A stretch of 64,000 nucleotides of DNA from JAHEJE01 sp965216335 (GCA_965216335.1 OZ244154.1:1364001-1428000), one strand, 5' to 3'. Positions 7,960-16,410 are shown, numbered from the stretch's first letter. Numbers and translations: made by a program. The notes: generated by a model from the sequence alone, not told the origin.

Positions 7960-8715
7960 TCAGTCTTCATCTTCGTCTTCCTGTTCGTCCAGGAAGTCCT
8001 CCCAGTCGTCGCGCTTTTCATCCATGATATCGGTGATCACGTCGAACAGGTTCTCGTCGATCGTCTCAAGCTGGTCGAGCACGCCGGTCTCTTCCCAGAT
8101 GGTGTAGAGCTCGATCGATGTCTTCAGGTTGACCTCCCAGGCCGTCGCCGTGGTGTTGAGCGTCGGCATCGGAATCGCCTTGCGCAGAACCTTCAACGGC
8201 GCATCGACCTTGGAGATATTCGGGCCCCAGTCGGCGAAATGATCCGGATTGATCATGTCCGGCGCCAGCTGGTTGCCGGTCGAGATCAGCTTCAGCATCA
8301 CCCGGCTGAATGGCCGCAGGACGTTCTTGGCCGATTCCATGCCGTGCTTGATCGCCGTTTCGCGCATCAGCATGACAAGACCGCCGGGCGAATTGCCGAA
8401 CGGGCAGCGCGCCGCACAGGTGTAGCACTGGGCGCAGGCCCAGATCTTCTCCTGCATGGCGTCGTAGATGCCTTCCAGGTTTTCGGTCCACAAGAGCTGC
8501 ACGATCTCGCGCGGGCTGAAGTCGTAGTAGTGCGCCGCCGGGCAGGTCGCCGTGCAAATGCCACAGTTCAGGCAACCATTCAGTTCGTGGTCGAACCGCA
8601 GGTCTTTCTGAATATCCTGGAAAATCTCTTCAAGCTCGTCACGGTCGACCGGCGGCTCCGGCGAAAGGGGATCGCCGATATGTGTCTGAACGCGCGTTGT
8701 TGCCGCATGCGACAT
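7960..8715 (-). CDS. shdrC1: sHdrC1, [4Fe-4S] subunit
   Basis: A 251-residue HdrC-like subunit with two cubane-cluster motifs, NGCLNCGICTATCPAAH near residue 47 and WACAQCYTCAARCPFG near residue 90. A very acidic C-terminus (EQEDEDED) closes the protein. It is the first sHdr subunit of the operon, 14 bases after dsrE, and should pass electrons between sHdrA and sHdrB1. The ATG at 8715 begins MSHAATTRVQ. Confidence 0.92.
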   Translation of the reverse strand: MSHAATTRVQTHIGDPLSPEPPVDRDELEEIFQDIQKDLRFDHELNGCLNCGICTATCPAAHYYDFSPREIVQLLWTENLEGIYDAMQEKIWACAQCYTCAARCPFGNSPGGLVMLMRETAIKHGMESAKNVLRPFSRVMLKLISTGNQLAPDMINPDHFADWGPNISKVDAPLKVLRKAIPMPTLNTTATAWEVNLKTSIELYTIWEETGVLDQLETIDENLFDVITDIMDEKRDDWEDFLDEQEDEDED

Positions 8716-8729
8716 GGCCGGTCTTCTCT

Positions 8730-9107
8730 CTAGTAGGTCATCACCTTGCAGTCTTCTTCCATCACCTCTTCGATGAGGTGGGCACCGCCGACGATGCCTT
8801 CACATTCCGGGATCAGGTCGTCCTTGGACATGTCGAACAGGTCGAGATTGGGCGAGCAGCAGTAGAATTTGACGCCGGCGTCGTGAGCATCCTTGATGAA
8901 GTCATAGACCGATTTCGGCGAGCCTTCCTTCACGACGAGGTTTTCAGCCACGCCCTTTTTCATCAGCCGGCCCGAGGTCGCGGTGCAGATCACATCAACC
9001 TCGTAGTCCATGGCCGCTGCGACCGTGGCCTGGAAAATCGGCGCGCCGAGTTCCTCCCCGTTGCGTGGATCGGTGTTGGCCATCACGATGACTAGTTTGT
9101 CCGCCAC
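8730..9107 (-). CDS. dsrE3: DsrE-family sulfur carrier (DsrE3 type)
   Basis: A 125-residue cytoplasmic DsrE-like protein (TIGR/PF02635-type fold). It starts with KLVIVMANTDPRNGEELGAP and has FYCCSPNLDLFDMS, with a cysteine pair at the position used for persulfide carriage, plus a further cysteine in VICTATSGR. DsrE3 proteins shuttle sulfane sulfur between TusA and the sHdr/LbpA system. The start is a GTG at 9107 supported by GGAGGA 8 bases upstream. The gene opens the shdr operon, and a perfect 14-base palindrome lies 38 bases before the start. Confidence 0.88.
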   Translation of the reverse strand: MADKLVIVMANTDPRNGEELGAPIFQATVAAAMDYEVDVICTATSGRLMKKGVAENLVVKEGSPKSVYDFIKDAHDAGVKFYCCSPNLDLFDMSKDDLIPECEGIVGGAHLIEEVMEEDCKVMTY

Positions 9108-9144
9108 AGTCTTGTCCTCCGCAAACTTCGGTCACTCTCTTATA

Positions 9145-9158
9145 TTAGAATATTCTAA
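9145..9158. promoter_or_regulatory. Operator-like palindrome before dsrE-shdr operon
   Basis: TTAGAATATTCTAA is a perfect 14-base inverted repeat and sits about 38 bases before the dsrE GTG start, where a promoter would lie. Short outer repeats TCACT and AGTGA flank it symmetrically. It is the cleanest member of the family also seen at 1242-1257 and 15654-15669, and a probable ArsR-repressor site. Confidence 0.78.
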
Positions 9159-9205
9159 AGTGATCAACCGTTCATCGCGTCTGAAGGCCGCCAAACGGTG
9201 CTTTT

Positions 9206-9901
9206 TTATGCACGCATCAGGTCGGTGAGCTGTACCAGGCCAGTCATGATCGGCACCAGCGCATCTTCAATGTCCGCCTTGGCGGTCCGCAGCTCGGCAA
9301 GACTGCCGGCGGTGTCCGGCGGCACTTCTTCGAACTCCATGATCAGATCCTCGGCCATGGCGAGCTTGAAGCCGGGATGGCCGGTAAAGCCGAAGGCATT
9401 GCCACCGATCTGGAAGATCGCCGGCCTGTCCTCGTCGTCGACGGCGAGCACGTCGGCATAGTCCGGCGGCACCGGGCGGTCGCGCATGTAGCTGACATGG
9501 GGAAAAACGTCCGGCAGGTAACCATTCAGCGCATCGGCCTGGGTGCGGCGGGCGCGTGCGACCCCGAACCGCAGATCGCAGGGTTCAGACCTGCCATCAG
9601 CCGCGATCGCCAGGATTTGCGCACCAAGGCCGATGCCGACCACCGGCATGTCGTGCATCAGGCAGGCGCGGGCCAGCCGGACTTCCGCATCCAGTGTCGG
9701 CACATCCCGTCCGCCGGCACTGCCCCAGGGCCCGCCGCCGAGCAGCACCAGTCCGTCACCGAGTTCGGTGAAGTCCGGCACATTGGTCGCCTCGGTGAAC
9801 GGCCGGACATAGGCGAAGCGAATGCGGCGGCCTTCCAGATGGTCCTCCATCAGGCCGAGATAATCCGCCGACGTGTGCTGAATGACCGTGAGTGTCTTCA
9901 T
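9206..9901 (-). CDS. Class I glutamine-amidotransferase-like protein lacking the nucleophile
   Basis: A 231-residue protein of the class I GATase fold at the end of the lipoate-assembly operon. The nucleophile elbow reads GIGLGAQILA, with glycine at residue 91 (codon at 9629-9631) where active enzymes have cysteine (GxCxGxQ). The C-terminal histidine motif reads GHPG rather than the usual HPE. It is therefore unlikely to hydrolyse glutamine. A GATase gene is a regular companion of sLpl(AB), lipS1, lipS2 and lipT in sulfur oxidisers with LbpA, so a conserved non-hydrolytic role is plausible. The start is the ATG at 9901 and 30 bases separate it from sLpl(AB). Confidence 0.82.
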   Translation of the reverse strand: MKTLTVIQHTSADYLGLMEDHLEGRRIRFAYVRPFTEATNVPDFTELGDGLVLLGGGPWGSAGGRDVPTLDAEVRLARACLMHDMPVVGIGLGAQILAIAADGRSEPCDLRFGVARARRTQADALNGYLPDVFPHVSYMRDRPVPPDYADVLAVDDEDRPAIFQIGGNAFGFTGHPGFKLAMAEDLIMEFEEVPPDTAGSLAELRTAKADIEDALVPIMTGLVQLTDLMRA

Positions 9902-9931
9902 TGCCGGTGCCGGCCTGCCGATGGATCGCGG

Positions 9932-10999
9932 TCAGCCGCCTGCGCCGAGGGCCGCTTCGATAGCACTGGCAAAGTCGCCGGGCGCGATGGTCAGCAGTCC
10001 CACCTCGGCCTGCTTGAAGAAACCCTCCACCGACTGGCGGACATCCCTGGCCGGCGTCCCGCGCAAGGCCGCTTCCAGATCGAGCACGATGCGCGGCGGC
10101 GTGACGAAGAAGTCGCCGGTGATCAGCACCTCGCGGAACCGCTCGCGGTTCGGGCCCTCCAGCCGCACATGAGCCGACACCGTGCCGCCCGCACCGGTGT
10201 GGCTTGCCGACAGCACCTCGGCATCACCGACCGGATCGTCGATCTCGGCGACAAACGCGTCCGTTCCGATCTCTTCATCGAAGTAGCGCTTGGCAAGCTC
10301 TTCCTCTCCCGCAGTGATCTCACCTGGCTGCGGGTTTATGCCGAGCCGCTCGGCAAATCCCTCGACCAGCGCCGATTTGATGGCCTCGATGTCCGGCGCC
10401 ACGCCGAGCAGTTCCTTCAAGGTGACGACCCGCTGTTCGGCCGAATCCAGCTTCCGTTTAGCCAGTTTCGCTTCCGGCACGTTGAGCACGCGCAGCATTT
10501 CCGCTGCGTCCATGTCGACCAGCACCGTGCCCTGGTAGAACAGCGAATTGCCGTCGAAGAATCCTCCGGTGCCGGAAATCTTGCGGCCGTCGACCTCGAT
10601 ATCGTTGCGCGGCCGATACTTGGCCTCGACACCCAGCTTCGACAACCCGGCCGCGGCGGCCTCGCAGATCTCCCGGGCGAGGTCGGCGAGAGAACTGATG
10701 CCCAGCGTCGCGCGGTCGAAGATCAGCTCCCAGCCGAGCTGACCCTCGTCGAAATACAGCGCCCCGCCGCCGGTGATGCGCCGCACGGTGCGGATATTGT
10801 TGTCACGGCAGTAATCCAGTTTGAGCTCCTGGCTCAGCGCCTGGTGCCTGCCGATCAGTGCCGTCGGCGGAAACCGCAGGAACCGGATGCTGTCCGGGAT
10901 GTCGCCGGCCACGTGAAGATCGATCATCGCCTGGTCGAAGGCGATCTGCTCGCGGCCGTCCCTGATGCCGGTATCGATTACCCGAAAGTCCTTAGCCAT
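9932..10999 (-). CDS. slpl(AB): sLpl(AB) lipoate:protein ligase for LbpA
   Basis: A 355-residue ligase of the LplA family. Visible motifs are RRITGGGALYFDEGQLGWEL, the catalytic-lysine region NDIEVDGRKISGTGGF and the accessory C-terminal domain (LplB-like) in the same chain. This class, described in sulfur oxidisers, loads octanoate or lipoate onto LbpA. The frame is open to 11275, but the ATG at 10999 (MAKDFRVIDTG) overlaps the end of lipS1 by 8 bases and gives the normal N-terminus. It belongs to a five-gene set with LipS1, LipS2, LipT and the GATase-like protein. Confidence 0.88.
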   Translation of the reverse strand: MAKDFRVIDTGIRDGREQIAFDQAMIDLHVAGDIPDSIRFLRFPPTALIGRHQALSQELKLDYCRDNNIRTVRRITGGGALYFDEGQLGWELIFDRATLGISSLADLAREICEAAAAGLSKLGVEAKYRPRNDIEVDGRKISGTGGFFDGNSLFYQGTVLVDMDAAEMLRVLNVPEAKLAKRKLDSAEQRVVTLKELLGVAPDIEAIKSALVEGFAERLGINPQPGEITAGEEELAKRYFDEEIGTDAFVAEIDDPVGDAEVLSASHTGAGGTVSAHVRLEGPNRERFREVLITGDFFVTPPRIVLDLEAALRGTPARDVRQSVEGFFKQAEVGLLTIAPGDFASAIEAALGAGG

Positions 11000-12290
11000 C
11001 GGCCATCTCCAGATCTTCGCCCGCCTGATAGGTCTCACCGGGCCGGTCCATACCGAGCTGATTGCGCACCTTGCGGATATCGACATCGGCAAGCGCGAAC
11101 GGGTAGCTGGCAATGTCGCTCGGCGGCGAATCGCCATAGGGCCGGTCGCAGGCCGAGATGTCCTCGGCGAACTTGCCCGGGCAGCCGGAGGTGCGGAATG
11201 CAATCCCGGAATCGATGATCGCATCCAGTTCGGCTTGCGGCACGCCGAAATCCGCCACCCGGCCGTTTTCGTCAAACGACATGCCGTCGACCCGCCGGTC
11301 GCAATAGTCGATCAGGTATCGACCGAGCTGCACCCGCCGCCACTGGTCGCGCGGCGTCGCCGGCAAGTGATCCATCAGAGATCCCTTTTCCGGGAAGAAG
11401 CAGAACATGTGGCTATGGCCGCCGAGGTCGACCAGCTGCTGCACCAGGCTCAGCGCCTCATGTTCGGTCTCGCCCATACCGATGATGATGTGGGCGCCGA
11501 ACTTCTTCGGCCCGAAAATGTCGCGCGCATCAAGAAGGATCTCCCAGTACTTCTTCCAGTTGTGCGGCGACTGCACGCCCTTGCCGCGGGTCCGGTCGAA
11601 GATGTCCGGCGTTGCGGCATCGATCGCCACGGTGAAGATATCCGAGCCCATTTCGTGCAATTTCTTGACATCGTTGCGCGTCATGGTGGTCGGGTTGGAC
11701 AGGATGGAGATCGGGATTACCGAGGGATCGATGCGGTCGGTCCATTTCTTCAGCACCGTCACAGTGTCCTCATCCGAGCGTGGATGGGTGATCATCGAGA
11801 TGCACATGCGGTGAAACGGGCTGTTCGCCCCATCCTTCGCCACGATCTCGGCAACCTCATCCATTGGTACTGCCGGCCAGTCGACCCGGATGAAGTTGCG
11901 GTCGGCAAAGTCGCGCTCGGCCTCACGGTGGCGGGCCAGGCCGCAATAGGCGCAATTGGCCCGGCAGCCTTCCGGGTAGGTGAGCAGCAGGTTGAGACAC
12001 CGCGTGCAGCTGCACCGGTGCATCTTGCCCTTGGTCACGCCCAGGGTGATGGCTGCGGCCGTCGACATCTGCACGTATTCCGGAGAACGCATGTGCGGGG
12101 TGAGAATGTTGTAGTTCGGCTTGTAGACACCCTGCGGTGCGACGTCGTTGTGCTTCACGCGGCCGCCGTTCTTGAAGCCGGCCGGCGTTTCGCCGGGCCT
12201 GCGCGGCTGCATCACATCCGGCGCGTTGAAGTCGAGCCCGTGTGAGTTGGTGCCGCCGGGAACATTGGCTTCGGGTTTCAAACACGTCAT
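10992..12290 (-). CDS. lipS1: LipS1, radical-SAM lipoate synthase partner
   Basis: A 432-residue radical-SAM enzyme. The SAM-cluster motif is EGCRANCAYCGLA (CxxxCxxC), preceded by HRCSCTRCLNLL, which could bind the auxiliary cluster that supplies sulfur. IIIGMGETEHEAL is a typical late radical-SAM motif. LipS1 and LipS2 together insert the two sulfur atoms into octanoyl groups, replacing LipA. The frame is open to 12509, but the ATG at 12290 (MTCLKPEAN) has GGGAGG 9 bases upstream and lies 22 bases after the lipT stop. Confidence 0.88.
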   Translation of the reverse strand: MTCLKPEANVPGGTNSHGLDFNAPDVMQPRRPGETPAGFKNGGRVKHNDVAPQGVYKPNYNILTPHMRSPEYVQMSTAAAITLGVTKGKMHRCSCTRCLNLLLTYPEGCRANCAYCGLARHREAERDFADRNFIRVDWPAVPMDEVAEIVAKDGANSPFHRMCISMITHPRSDEDTVTVLKKWTDRIDPSVIPISILSNPTTMTRNDVKKLHEMGSDIFTVAIDAATPDIFDRTRGKGVQSPHNWKKYWEILLDARDIFGPKKFGAHIIIGMGETEHEALSLVQQLVDLGGHSHMFCFFPEKGSLMDHLPATPRDQWRRVQLGRYLIDYCDRRVDGMSFDENGRVADFGVPQAELDAIIDSGIAFRTSGCPGKFAEDISACDRPYGDSPPSDIASYPFALADVDIRKVRNQLGMDRPGETYQAGEDLEMADG

Positions 12291-12312
12291 GCGCCGTTTC
12301 CTCCCATTGTCC

Positions 12313-13383
12313 TCACGCCGCCCAGTATTCCGGATAGGCGATCCAGTTGCGCCGCAGGTCGCGCCGGTCCGGTTTGCCGGCGCTGTGCAACTGCAAAAGC
12401 GCCTTGCGCCGGCTGAGGGCGCGGTCCAATGACGGCTTGAACAGGTCTTCCAGATCTTCGCGATAGTCGCGCTGCGCCATGTCATCGCCGGCCAGCAGCT
12501 CGGATGCATATTGACCCGCCAGGCGGCCGGACTGAACGGCGGCGTTGATGCCGGCGCCGGTGATCGGATTGGTCAGGCCCGCCGCATCGCCGGCCAGGAA
12601 CACCGGCACATCGCCGATCCGGCCATGCGCCTGCACCATGCCGCCGACGGGTATCGCCCCGCCGGTGTGCCGCAGCACCTCCTGGCCGACCAGACCTTCG
12701 GCAACCAGGCGGCGGTGCAGATCATCAAGCAGCGGCTTCAACTGATCCTTGATCCGAGGGGCCACGCCGATGCCGAGGTTGGCGAGGTCACCCTTCGGAA
12801 ACAGCCAGCCGTAACCGCCAACGAGGCGCGCTGACAGGAAGATGTCTGTCGAGCGCAGCGGTTTGAGCAGCGGCACGGTGATTTGCCGCGTCTCGGCGAT
12901 GTCTTCGTTGGTTTGCCCGATTGCCCGGCCGATGCGCGATCTCGGCCCATCGGCGCCGATGATGACCTTGGGCTTTACGTGCGTTCCGTCTGACAGCATC
13001 GCTCTGCCGTCTTTTTCAATGCTCTTGAGCGCTGTTGCGAACCGGCAATCGACGCCCGCTTTCGCCGCCTGGGCGGCAAGCCTGGCGTCAAACGCCTGCC
13101 GGTCGACCATCAGACCCGGAAACTGTTCCACCGTGTCGCCGGCCTCGTCTTCGACGAAGGTGACCATGGAATCCACCGGTTGTTCGCAGCACGCCGACAA
13201 GTCGCTGATTTCGATCCCCAGGTTGACCGGCACGAACTCGGCGCACTGCACCGGCAGCCCGGCATCAGCCTTGCGGTCGATGGCGACGACCGACATCCCG
13301 CTCCGGGCGGCCTGCATGGCGGCGCAGGCGCCGGCCGGCCCGAGGCCTGCCACCAGCACGTCTGCATGCAACGCACCGGTCAT
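12313..13383 (-). CDS. lipT: LipT, geranylgeranyl-reductase-like FAD oxidoreductase
   Basis: A 356-residue flavoprotein of the geranylgeranyl-reductase family. It starts with the dinucleotide motif DVLVAGLGPAGACAAMQAA, has VIIGADGPRSRIGRA in the middle and FLAGDAAGLTNPITGAGINAA near residue 275. LipT is the FAD-dependent partner of the LipS1/LipS2 lipoate pathway and probably delivers electrons for it. The ATG at 13383 overlaps the lipS2 stop (ATGA); the longer open frame up to 13824 is the shadow of lipS2. Confidence 0.87.
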   Translation of the reverse strand: MTGALHADVLVAGLGPAGACAAMQAARSGMSVVAIDRKADAGLPVQCAEFVPVNLGIEISDLSACCEQPVDSMVTFVEDEAGDTVEQFPGLMVDRQAFDARLAAQAAKAGVDCRFATALKSIEKDGRAMLSDGTHVKPKVIIGADGPRSRIGRAIGQTNEDIAETRQITVPLLKPLRSTDIFLSARLVGGYGWLFPKGDLANLGIGVAPRIKDQLKPLLDDLHRRLVAEGLVGQEVLRHTGGAIPVGGMVQAHGRIGDVPVFLAGDAAGLTNPITGAGINAAVQSGRLAGQYASELLAGDDMAQRDYREDLEDLFKPSLDRALSRRKALLQLHSAGKPDRRDLRRNWIAYPEYWAA

Positions 13384-14417
13384 GCCGCACAGGTCCTCAG
13401 GTTTTTCAGCGACGTGCCGCCGCCGATCTTGATCGAGCAGCAGGCGTGTTCCTGATGATGCGGCCGTCCGATGGCCTCGGCGACGGCAACCGCCCCGTCG
13501 GCCGGAAAGGCAATGCCGTCCAACCCGGCCATCACCGCATAGGTGTCGGTCACCCGCTTGTGCATGCCCGGCGGCCGGGCGCAGCCGAGCAGGACCTGCC
13601 GGTCGCCCAGCCGCTTGCGGGCTTCCAAGAAGATGCGCCCGACATCGCCGGTCTCCGGCGTCTCGAACGTACCTGCCTTGGCATAGAACGGCATGACAAC
13701 AACCAGCACCAGCGAATGGACGCCGTGACGCGCCACCATGTCGAGCGCATTGGCTTCGCCGACGATTTGGCCATAGTGCAACCCGACCACGATATGCGGA
13801 ACGATCTCCATCGACGTTGCGCACAGCGCCGCCAGCGTCGCCTCGAAATCCTCCACCGGCCGGTCCAGGTGATAGACCTGTTCGATGGTCTCGCGGGCGC
13901 CGATCACATCCATCATCGCCGTGTCGACACCGGCGGCCTCCATGGACCTGGCGCGCTTCTCATCGGTCAGCGCGGTGTGGATGGCAATCTTGAGATACGG
14001 AAAGTCGCGCTTCAGCCCCTCGATCACCGGGTAGAACCGCTCGTACTTGATCTCGTTGTGGCGGTTCGATCCGCCGGACAACAGGAAGCCCTGCAGGTCC
14101 TGCAGCATGATGAGGTCACGGACCTTTTGGTCGAGCATCGCCGGGTTGGTCGCCGGGATCATCGGTTCGAGAATTTTCGCCTGGCAGTGATCGCAGTTCA
14201 GCGCACAGGCACCGGCGGTGATCGAAAAAGCCGGAAAGCTGTTCTTGCCGCAGCCCTGCAATTCGGAGCTGGAATATTCCTTGAATGTCGGGGTCGAAAA
14301 GCGGATCGGGCGGGTTGTGGCGGAGCGGGCATGGCGCTCGAATTCAGCAACCAGATCGGCATCGATCGGTGCATCTTCCAGCTCTTCGATCGCCGCCACG
14401 CGGCTCAGCCAATCCAT
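13380..14417 (-). CDS. lipS2: LipS2, radical-SAM lipoate synthase partner
   Basis: A 345-residue radical-SAM protein. The cluster motif is AGACALNCDHCQAKI (CxxxCxxC). Other cysteines, including GCGKNSF upstream and EHACCSIKIGGG near the C-terminus, could serve an auxiliary cluster. With LipS1 it converts octanoyl-LbpA to lipoyl-LbpA. It starts 1 base after the deacetylase-like gene's stop, so the two genes are co-transcribed. An AT-rich sequence resembling the sulfur operators (14431-14446) lies just before its start, inside the end of the upstream gene. Confidence 0.88.
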   Translation of the reverse strand: MDWLSRVAAIEELEDAPIDADLVAEFERHARSATTRPIRFSTPTFKEYSSSELQGCGKNSFPAFSITAGACALNCDHCQAKILEPMIPATNPAMLDQKVRDLIMLQDLQGFLLSGGSNRHNEIKYERFYPVIEGLKRDFPYLKIAIHTALTDEKRARSMEAAGVDTAMMDVIGARETIEQVYHLDRPVEDFEATLAALCATSMEIVPHIVVGLHYGQIVGEANALDMVARHGVHSLVLVVVMPFYAKAGTFETPETGDVGRIFLEARKRLGDRQVLLGCARPPGMHKRVTDTYAVMAGLDGIAFPADGAVAVAEAIGRPHHQEHACCSIKIGGGTSLKNLRTCAA

Positions 14418-14418
14418 A

Positions 14419-15633
14419 TCAAGCCCGTTTATTCGAATTTGCTAATATATCAATGGCAGGATGCGCCGCCACTTTCAATGCCTTTCTCACCACATCGGCG
14501 ACCTCGGCGCGAACCGGACCTTCGTTTGGTGCATCGGCCAGGGTCTCGATCCAGCTCTCCTCAACATCCTCCTCGTCGACCAGATCGCTGTCCAGCCCGC
14601 TCAGGATGGCCCTGGCATCGGCCGGCAGGTGGTCCGGGATGTTGTGTCCGGCCAGCCGGCCCCACAATCCGGTCCAGCATCGCGCGACGGTCCAGGGGTT
14701 GTAGCCGCCGCCGCCGACCACCACGGCTGGGCCAGCCAGATCGGCTGCGCGCTCGACTGCCTCCCAAAGCGCCCCATTGCTCAGGGCCATGCCGGACAAG
14801 GGGTCGCCGGCAAGCCCGTCGGCACCGCAGCACACGACCACGGCATCGGGCGCGAAGCTTTTGGCCATCGGCAGCACGGCTTCATCCATCACGAACCGCA
14901 GCTCGCTGTCGTTGCACCCGGCCGGAACGGGCAAGTTGCGGGCAAACCCACCTCCGGTGTCGTCAACGCCGCCGGTGTAAGGCCATCGGTTCTCTTCATG
15001 GATCGAAACGGTCAGCACCCGCGGCTCGGTCTCAAAAGCGGTTTGAACGCCATCGCCGTGGTGGGCATCGAGATCGAGATACAGCACGTGTTCAAAGCCG
15101 AGTTCGAGGAACGTCAGGATGGCAAGGACAATGTCGTTGAAGTAGCAAAAGCCCTTCGCCCCGCCCGCCACGCCGTGATGCGTACCGCCGGACGGGTGGT
15201 AGACGGTGCGCCCCTCGCCCGCCAGCCGGGCAGCCATGATCGAGCCTCCCACAGAAGTCGTGGCGCGCCGGTACAGGCCCGGGAAGAACGGGTTTTCCAT
15301 CATGCCGATGTTGTAGGTCCGGCGCGCGTGTGTGCTGACCTTTCCGGCCCGGTCGGCCTCCTGCAGTGCCGCGACATAGTCGGGTGAGTGGAACCGCGTA
15401 AGCTGTTCGACACTGGCAACCTCGCTGTCGACATATGGCGCTCCGGCAAACCAGCCGAGTGCCTCGCACAGATCGAGCACCGTGCCGATACGCTGGATGG
15501 CCAGGGGGTGGTTCGTGCCATAACCGGTCTCGCGATAGACCTCGCTGCTGATGAACAACGGCCGGTGCCGCTTTAACCCGGACTTGACGGCCATCGCATT
15601 TTCGGTGTGGTACATACGTGGCTGGATTGACAA
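14419..15633 (-). CDS. Histone-deacetylase-like (AcuC family) amidohydrolase
   Basis: A 404-residue zinc deacetylase of the AcuC/class I HDAC type. Active-site motifs are intact: PSGGTHHGVAGG, the zinc-binding YLDLDAHHGDGV, CCGADGLAGDPL and GGGGYNPWTVARCW. It is first in the operon that continues into lipS2, lipT, lipS1, sLpl(AB) and the GATase-like gene. A TTG at 15633 is the likely start because GGAGGGG lies 8 bases before it; the next ATG (15615) has no such site. Its substrate is unknown. Its place before lipoate-assembly genes suggests it removes an acyl group from a lysine, possibly on LbpA, but that is inference. Confidence 0.88.
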   Translation of the reverse strand: MSIQPRMYHTENAMAVKSGLKRHRPLFISSEVYRETGYGTNHPLAIQRIGTVLDLCEALGWFAGAPYVDSEVASVEQLTRFHSPDYVAALQEADRAGKVSTHARRTYNIGMMENPFFPGLYRRATTSVGGSIMAARLAGEGRTVYHPSGGTHHGVAGGAKGFCYFNDIVLAILTFLELGFEHVLYLDLDAHHGDGVQTAFETEPRVLTVSIHEENRWPYTGGVDDTGGGFARNLPVPAGCNDSELRFVMDEAVLPMAKSFAPDAVVVCCGADGLAGDPLSGMALSNGALWEAVERAADLAGPAVVVGGGGYNPWTVARCWTGLWGRLAGHNIPDHLPADARAILSGLDSDLVDEEDVEESWIETLADAPNEGPVRAEVADVVRKALKVAAHPAIDILANSNKRA

Positions 15634-15653
15634 ACTTTGCCCCTCCGGTCAAT

Positions 15654-15669
15654 ATTCGATTATTCTAAT
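15654..15669. promoter_or_regulatory. Operator-like palindrome in divergent HDAC/tusA promoter
   Basis: ATTCGATTATTCTAAT; read on the other strand it is ATTAGAATAATCGAAT, one base different from the site at 1242-1257. It lies between the deacetylase-lip operon (start 15633) and tusA (start 15710), so a single repressor site could control lipoate assembly in one direction and sulfur transfer/Sox in the other. Confidence 0.75.
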
Positions 15670-15709
15670 ATACGGAAATGTTGCACACTCAACCGAGGTA
15701 CTTCCGCTC

Positions 15710-15937
15710 ATGTCGGCCCATTTTCTCGATACCAAGGGCATGAACTGCCCGATCCCGATCCTCAAGGCCAAGAAGGCGCTGGTCGATGTGCCGGCTGGAG
15801 AGATCCTGGAAATTGTCGCCACTGATCCCGGCGCGGTCGCCGATTTCGAGGCGTTCTGCCGCCAGACCGGCAACGAACTTGTCGAATGGAAGGAAGAGGG
15901 TGGCGTCTACAGCTTCCAGATCAAAAAGGCTGCCTGA
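15710..15937 (+). CDS. tusA: TusA sulfur carrier
   Basis: A 75-residue TusA-family protein. The signature TKGMNCPIPILKAKKAL contains the conserved persulfide cysteine in CPxP, followed by the beta-strand ILEIVATDPGAVADFEAF. TusA accepts sulfane sulfur in the cytoplasm and hands it to DsrE and the sHdr system. The ATG at 15710 gives the family length; the open frame further upstream crosses the operator. It is the first gene of the plus-strand sulfur operon and is followed 25 bases later by soxS. Confidence 0.95.
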   Translation: MSAHFLDTKGMNCPIPILKAKKALVDVPAGEILEIVATDPGAVADFEAFCRQTGNELVEWKEEGGVYSFQIKKAA

Positions 15938-15962
15938 CAAGCCTCGCGACGCGGTGGCCCGG

Positions 15963-16364
15963 ATGTCGCGGAAGACACGTGCGGCAGGCCGGCTCATGTT
16001 TGCGGCGGCACTGATCGGCCTGTTGCTCCCGTCGCCGGCCGGGCTGGCGCGCGACGGAACCGAGATCATCATGTTCGAACAGCGCGGCTGCGAGTGGTGC
16101 GACGTCTGGAATGCAGAAATCGCGCCGGTGTTTCCCAAGACGCCGGAAGCCAGGTGCGCACAGCTGCGGCGCGTCGATATCCACGACGCGAAAGCCGATA
16201 TCCCCCCGAGCCTCAAGCCGGTGATCTACACCCCGACATTTGTCGTGGTGCAGAACGGCAAGGAGGTCGGCCGGGTTCTCGGCTATGCCGGTGAGGATTT
16301 CTTCTGGTTCCACCTCGGCACGCACCTGAAGAAGCTGACCCCGCCGTGCCCGCTGCCGAACTGA
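15963..16364 (+). CDS. soxS: SoxS-like periplasmic thioredoxin
   Basis: A 133-residue exported thioredoxin-like protein. A signal peptide (MSRKTRAAGRLMFAAALIGLLL, cleavage near LARDG) precedes EQRGCEWCDVWNAEI with the CxxC active site, and the cis-proline region YTPTFVVVQNGKEVGRV. SoxS reduces or reactivates SoxYZ in the periplasm. The ATG at 15963 is chosen because it begins the signal peptide; the longer open frame overlaps tusA. Confidence 0.88.
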   Translation: MSRKTRAAGRLMFAAALIGLLLPSPAGLARDGTEIIMFEQRGCEWCDVWNAEIAPVFPKTPEARCAQLRRVDIHDAKADIPPSLKPVIYTPTFVVVQNGKEVGRVLGYAGEDFFWFHLGTHLKKLTPPCPLPN

Positions 16365-16410
16365 CGCTCGCTCTCGGCATGCGGAACCGCGTATTTCAGC
16401 CACTTGATAT

